NCBI GenBank assembly: GCA_964624625.1
Contig: CAZUXW010000033.1
Span: 1 to 31,316 of the forward strand
Direction of reading: 5' to 3'
Source of the DNA: PALSA-1180 sp964624625
GTDB taxonomy: Bacteria > Oederibacteriota > Muellerivitia > Muellerivitales > Muellerivitaceae
DNA: 31,316 nucleotides
Of this stretch, positions 28,601 through 31,316 are shown in pieces. Position numbers and translations under genes: made by a program. Numbering within the stretch: the stretch's first letter is position 1; every line of letters begins with the position of its first letter. Below the pieces are notes generated by a model. It saw only the letters and a program-made list of their open reading frames with translations, did no database searches and was not told the DNA's origin.

Positions 28601-31316
28601 ATGAAAAGATCCGGTTGCCATAAACTTTTCCTGGGATTTTTGGGGGCCTTCGCGGCGTTATTGCCCCTTTTTAGCTCCCCGCTTCACGCCGCGGCTCTGG
28701 TTTACAACACTCCCGCCTATTACTGCCCCTCGGAAACGGTTTTCACCGTGACAGAACAGACGACCGCTTACAACCAATTAACATCCTCTTCAACGGCTTT
28801 GGGGGCTTGCGGCGTTAATTTGAACATGATTGACCAAACCCACTATGCGGCCATTGAGCCCGGCGATTGGCAGAACGGCGCCGGCTGCGGGGCCTGCGCG
28901 GTGTTGAACTATAGCTCCCACGCCACGACCGTCATGATCATCGACAAATGCGCCACCTGCGGAACCGGGACCCATCACTTGGATTTGTCGGCGGTGGCCT
29001 ACGGCGAATTGGTGGGATCGCCCGGCTGCGCCACCAACGGCTCGGGCGGGTCGGTCAACACCGGCGGATGCCCGACGGCGCCTGGAGGCAACCAAGTCAC
29101 CTGGCATTTTATCCAATGTCCCTTGAGCGGCTCGGCCAACATCAAGTTCAACAATTCTTCGGGAAACATCACCTACGCCTTCAAGGATGGAAGCTCCAAC
29201 GGCTGGCATCCGATATTGATCTGGGATATGTTGTTCCCGATAAAGTCAGTCGCGGTCGGGACCACGGCGACTTCCTTCACCAACATCGCCCGTGATACCA
29301 GCGATTCAATCCCTCAGTTCTGGGGGGGGACCGGAGCTTCCAATCCCACGCCTCCGCTCTATTACCAGATCACCGACGACCGGAACAACTCGGTGACGAT
29401 TGGGCCGATCAATTCGGTTTCCCCCGTGTTGGCCGCAAACAACGGCTCCTTCGTCGCCTTTGGCCAGACCACGGGCCAGCTCCCCGGCTGCGTGGTCGGG
29501 CCCACCAATACCTTCACCAACACCTTCACCTTTACGCCAACCCCCACCAAGGGTTCGCCAACGAACACCCCGACCCTGACTTTTACCGTCACCCCGACTA
29601 AAACCAATACACCGCTGGCCGGCTGCAAGTATGTTTACTATGACGGCGAGACAGCGGCGACGAACTTCGCCGCCGGGAGCACCTTCGGCACGAATGTCAC
29701 CCTTTCGGAAGTGGCAACCTCTCCCCATGGAGGTTCGAACGACATGCAGCTTGCCTTTAATTGGCCGGCTGGATCCTACTTCGGCGGTATGGGTTGGAAT
29801 TGGACCCATTACAATGGGGCCTCAGCCCGAGTGGTGAACTTGAACAATTTCACAACCCTGGAATTTTGGATCCGGGCTACGACCGGTGCCCCCGTCACGA
29901 ATTTAACCGTTACCTTGGCGGATTTTGGCGGAGGCGGAAGCGGGGGAGTGACGGCGTCCACGCCCGTGACCTTGTCCCCGACTTACCTTCCGGGCGGCGT
30001 GACCAGCACCTGGCAAGTGGTGGATATCCCGACATCAGCCTTCAACACGGGAGGCGCCAGCTGGGATAAGACAAAAGTCGGGGAGATTGATATTTCCACC
30101 GGCATCGGCCAGTCCTCCGGCACCCAAACGGTCTTTTTCGATGACTTCGGATTCTACGGAACCTGTCCAACCAACACGCCTACCTCCACGAACACACCCA
30201 TTCCTCCCACCAATACCTTTACCCCGACCTTGACCAAAACCTTTACGGTCACCAACACCTTTACACCGGTTCCTCCCACCAATACGTTTACTTTCACCAA
30301 TACCCTAACCAAAACCTCCACTCCCACCAATACCAACACGCCTCTTCCTCCCACCAATACCTTTACCGCCACCTCCACCAAGACGAATTCACCGACCAGC
30401 ACCTTTACCTCAACCTCCACCCTGACCTACACACCGACTCGAACCTTTACGCCTACCAATAGCCTGACCCCCCTTCCCCCCACGGCTACCTTTACCGCGA
30501 CCTTGACTAGGACCAGCACTTTTACCAGTACGAACAGCCCTGTTCCACCCACCAATACCTTTACTTCGACCAAGACGAGCACCCCCACGAACAGCTTCAC
30601 CCCCACCAATACGCCGACGGGACCCATACCCCCGACCAACACCTTCACCAATACCTTCACCCGCACGAATACGGCTACCTCGACCAATACGCCCATTCCT
30701 CCGACCAATAGCTTCACCCCGACCAAGACCAACACACCAACCAACAGTTTCACGGCCACCAACACACCGACCGGGCCCATTCCTCCGACCAACACCTTCA
30801 CCAGTACCTTCACCCGCACGAACACGTCCACTTCCACCAATACGCCCATTCCCCCGACGAATAGCTTTACCCCGACTAAAACCAACACCCCGACCAATAG
30901 CTTTACCGCCACCAACACGCCGACGGGACCCATACCTCCGACGGCTACCTACACCAACAGCTTCTCTCCCACCAAAACCAGCACGGCGACGAACACCATG
31001 ACGAGCACCGCCACCTCGACCTTCACCCCGAATCCCCCCACGAGTACTTTTACCTCCACCAAAACCAGTACCCCTACCAGCAGCTTTACCTTTACCAATA
31101 CGCCAATCCCGACCATGACTTTCACCGGAACCCTGCCCCCGACGAGCACCTTTACCCATACCTTTTCACCCACCAACACCCATACCTATACCTCCACCTT
31201 GACCAGCACGAACACCCCGACGAAGACCTTCACGCCAACCTTCACGAACACTTCGACGAATACCCTGACCGCGACGCCGACGCCGGCGACCGTGGCCCTG
31301 TCGCTGGGCGCTTCCG
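28601..31316 (+). CDS. Secreted bacterial expansin with CBM-like domain and long Thr/Pro tail (3' end beyond window)
   Basis: An open frame of 905 codons runs from the ATG at 28601 off the window edge. It has a signal peptide (1 to about 30). Residues about 66-175 form an expansin D1 domain: GAGCGACAVLNY, VMIIDKCATC (D115), THHLDLSAVAYGEL (D128) and NQVTWHFIQCPLSG. Residues about 176-285 match expansin D2/CBM63: NITYAFKDGSSNGWHPILI and FPIKSVAV, as in Bacillus EXLX1. A Thr/Pro linker (300-340) leads to a second domain (341-522) resembling CBM11-like carbohydrate-binding modules (VYYDGETAATNF, then FFDDFGFYG). Then comes a tail of over 350 residues of Thr, Pro, Asn, Ser and Phe. Expansins loosen plant cell walls without hydrolysis. 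GAAAGG precedes the ATG by 7 bases. Confidence 0.88.
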   Translation, partial: MKRSGCHKLFLGFLGAFAALLPLFSSPLHAAALVYNTPAYYCPSETVFTVTEQTTAYNQLTSSSTALGACGVNLNMIDQTHYAAIEPGDWQNGAGCGACAVLNYSSHATTVMIIDKCATCGTGTHHLDLSAVAYGELVGSPGCATNGSGGSVNTGGCPTAPGGNQVTWHFIQCPLSGSANIKFNNSSGNITYAFKDGSSNGWHPILIWDMLFPIKSVAVGTTATSFTNIARDTSDSIPQFWGGTGASNPTPPLYYQITDDRNNSVTIGPINSVSPVLAANNGSFVAFGQTTGQLPGCVVGPTNTFTNTFTFTPTPTKGSPTNTPTLTFTVTPTKTNTPLAGCKYVYYDGETAATNFAAGSTFGTNVTLSEVATSPHGGSNDMQLAFNWPAGSYFGGMGWNWTHYNGASARVVNLNNFTTLEFWIRATTGAPVTNLTVTLADFGGGGSGGVTASTPVTLSPTYLPGGVTSTWQVVDIPTSAFNTGGASWDKTKVGEIDISTGIGQSSGTQTVFFDDFGFYGTCPTNTPTSTNTPIPPTNTFTPTLTKTFTVTNTFTPVPPTNTFTFTNTLTKTSTPTNTNTPLPPTNTFTATSTKTNSPTSTFTSTSTLTYTPTRTFTPTNSLTPLPPTATFTATLTRTSTFTSTNSPVPPTNTFTSTKTSTPTNSFTPTNTPTGPIPPTNTFTNTFTRTNTATSTNTPIPPTNSFTPTKTNTPTNSFTATNTPTGPIPPTNTFTSTFTRTNTSTSTNTPIPPTNSFTPTKTNTPTNSFTATNTPTGPIPPTATYTNSFSPTKTSTATNTMTSTATSTFTPNPPTSTFTSTKTSTPTSSFTFTNTPIPTMTFTGTLPPTSTFTHTFSPTNTHTYTSTLTSTNTPTKTFTPTFTNTSTNTLTATPTPATVALSLGAS
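30620..30925 (+). repeat. Two tandem 153-bp units in the Thr/Pro tail
   Basis: Units 30620-30772 and 30773-30925 encode 51 residues each, beginning GPIPPTNTFT, and differ at only two residues (Asn to Ser and Ala to Ser). A third unit begins at 30926 (GPIPPT) and then diverges. The DNA of the two full units differs at about 20 or more sites, nearly all synonymous. Confidence 0.85.

Noticed and set aside
30154..31179. Several minus-strand open frames (up to 249 residues) made of repeating VLVGV or GRGKG-type sequence
   Set aside because: They are antisense reflections of the Thr/Pro/Asn repeat codons of the expansin gene; they have no start context and no domain.
30170..31250. Short repeated DNA in the Thr/Pro tail as a CRISPR array
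   Set aside because: The repeats are in-frame codon-based, degenerate and lack constant repeat/spacer structure.

Overview
The window looks like a chromosomal stretch (roughly mid-50s % GC by eye) of an uncultured, diderm bacterium. An AsmA-type protein, a small outer-membrane beta-barrel, a lipoprotein-like ankyrin protein and a periplasmic PBP with TPRs all point to an outer membrane. The huge Thr/Pro/Asn repeat protein at the right edge, frequent TTG starts, and several families of dispersed intergenic palindromes resemble environmental candidate-phylum genomes. I cannot name the phylum from sequence alone.

Layout. 1-3.3 kb: a cold-shock protein, a BshB1-like PIG-L deacetylase, a convergent ankyrin lipoprotein, then recA with a consensus-like promoter abutting a perfect 12-bp inverted repeat (candidate SOS operator). 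3.35-3.77 kb: a frameshifted DUF559 nuclease-like gene sitting exactly between two inverted palindromes. 3.8-9.2 kb: an AsmA-family protein, an MFS-like transporter, a PP2A-type metallophosphatase and mazG (minus strand), separated by palindromic repeats that have become the 3' ends of two of the genes. 9.2-12.5 kb: a membrane-anchored protein with two tandem, apparently catalytically degenerate Mrr-like domains; an extremely acidic protein; and a two-gene membrane-protein operon (YIP1-like plus a small protein).

12.5-17.1 kb: a FabF-like ketosynthase bracketed by palindromes, followed by bioF-bioD-bioA for biotin synthesis. 17.1-21.6 kb: a tightly packed housekeeping run rimO-pgsA-pgpA-cinA-thpR (S12 methylthiolation, phosphatidylglycerol synthesis, NMN/ADP-ribose housekeeping, RNA cyclic phosphodiesterase). 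21.7-24.9 kb: an unknown protein, a beta-barrel, an M24 peptidase and a SirB1-like protein. 24.9-28.4 kb: a minus-strand pair (TPR-PBP fusion plus a small membrane protein), divergent from rmuC. 28.6 kb to the end: a secreted bacterial expansin with a second carbohydrate-binding-like domain and a very long Thr/Pro tail, running off the window.

The most interesting items are the expansin fusion, the tandem degenerate Mrr-like membrane protein, the DUF559/palindrome cassette and the four palindrome families. No rRNA, tRNA or CRISPR array was seen. Domain assignments were made by eye from motif recognition, without database searches.
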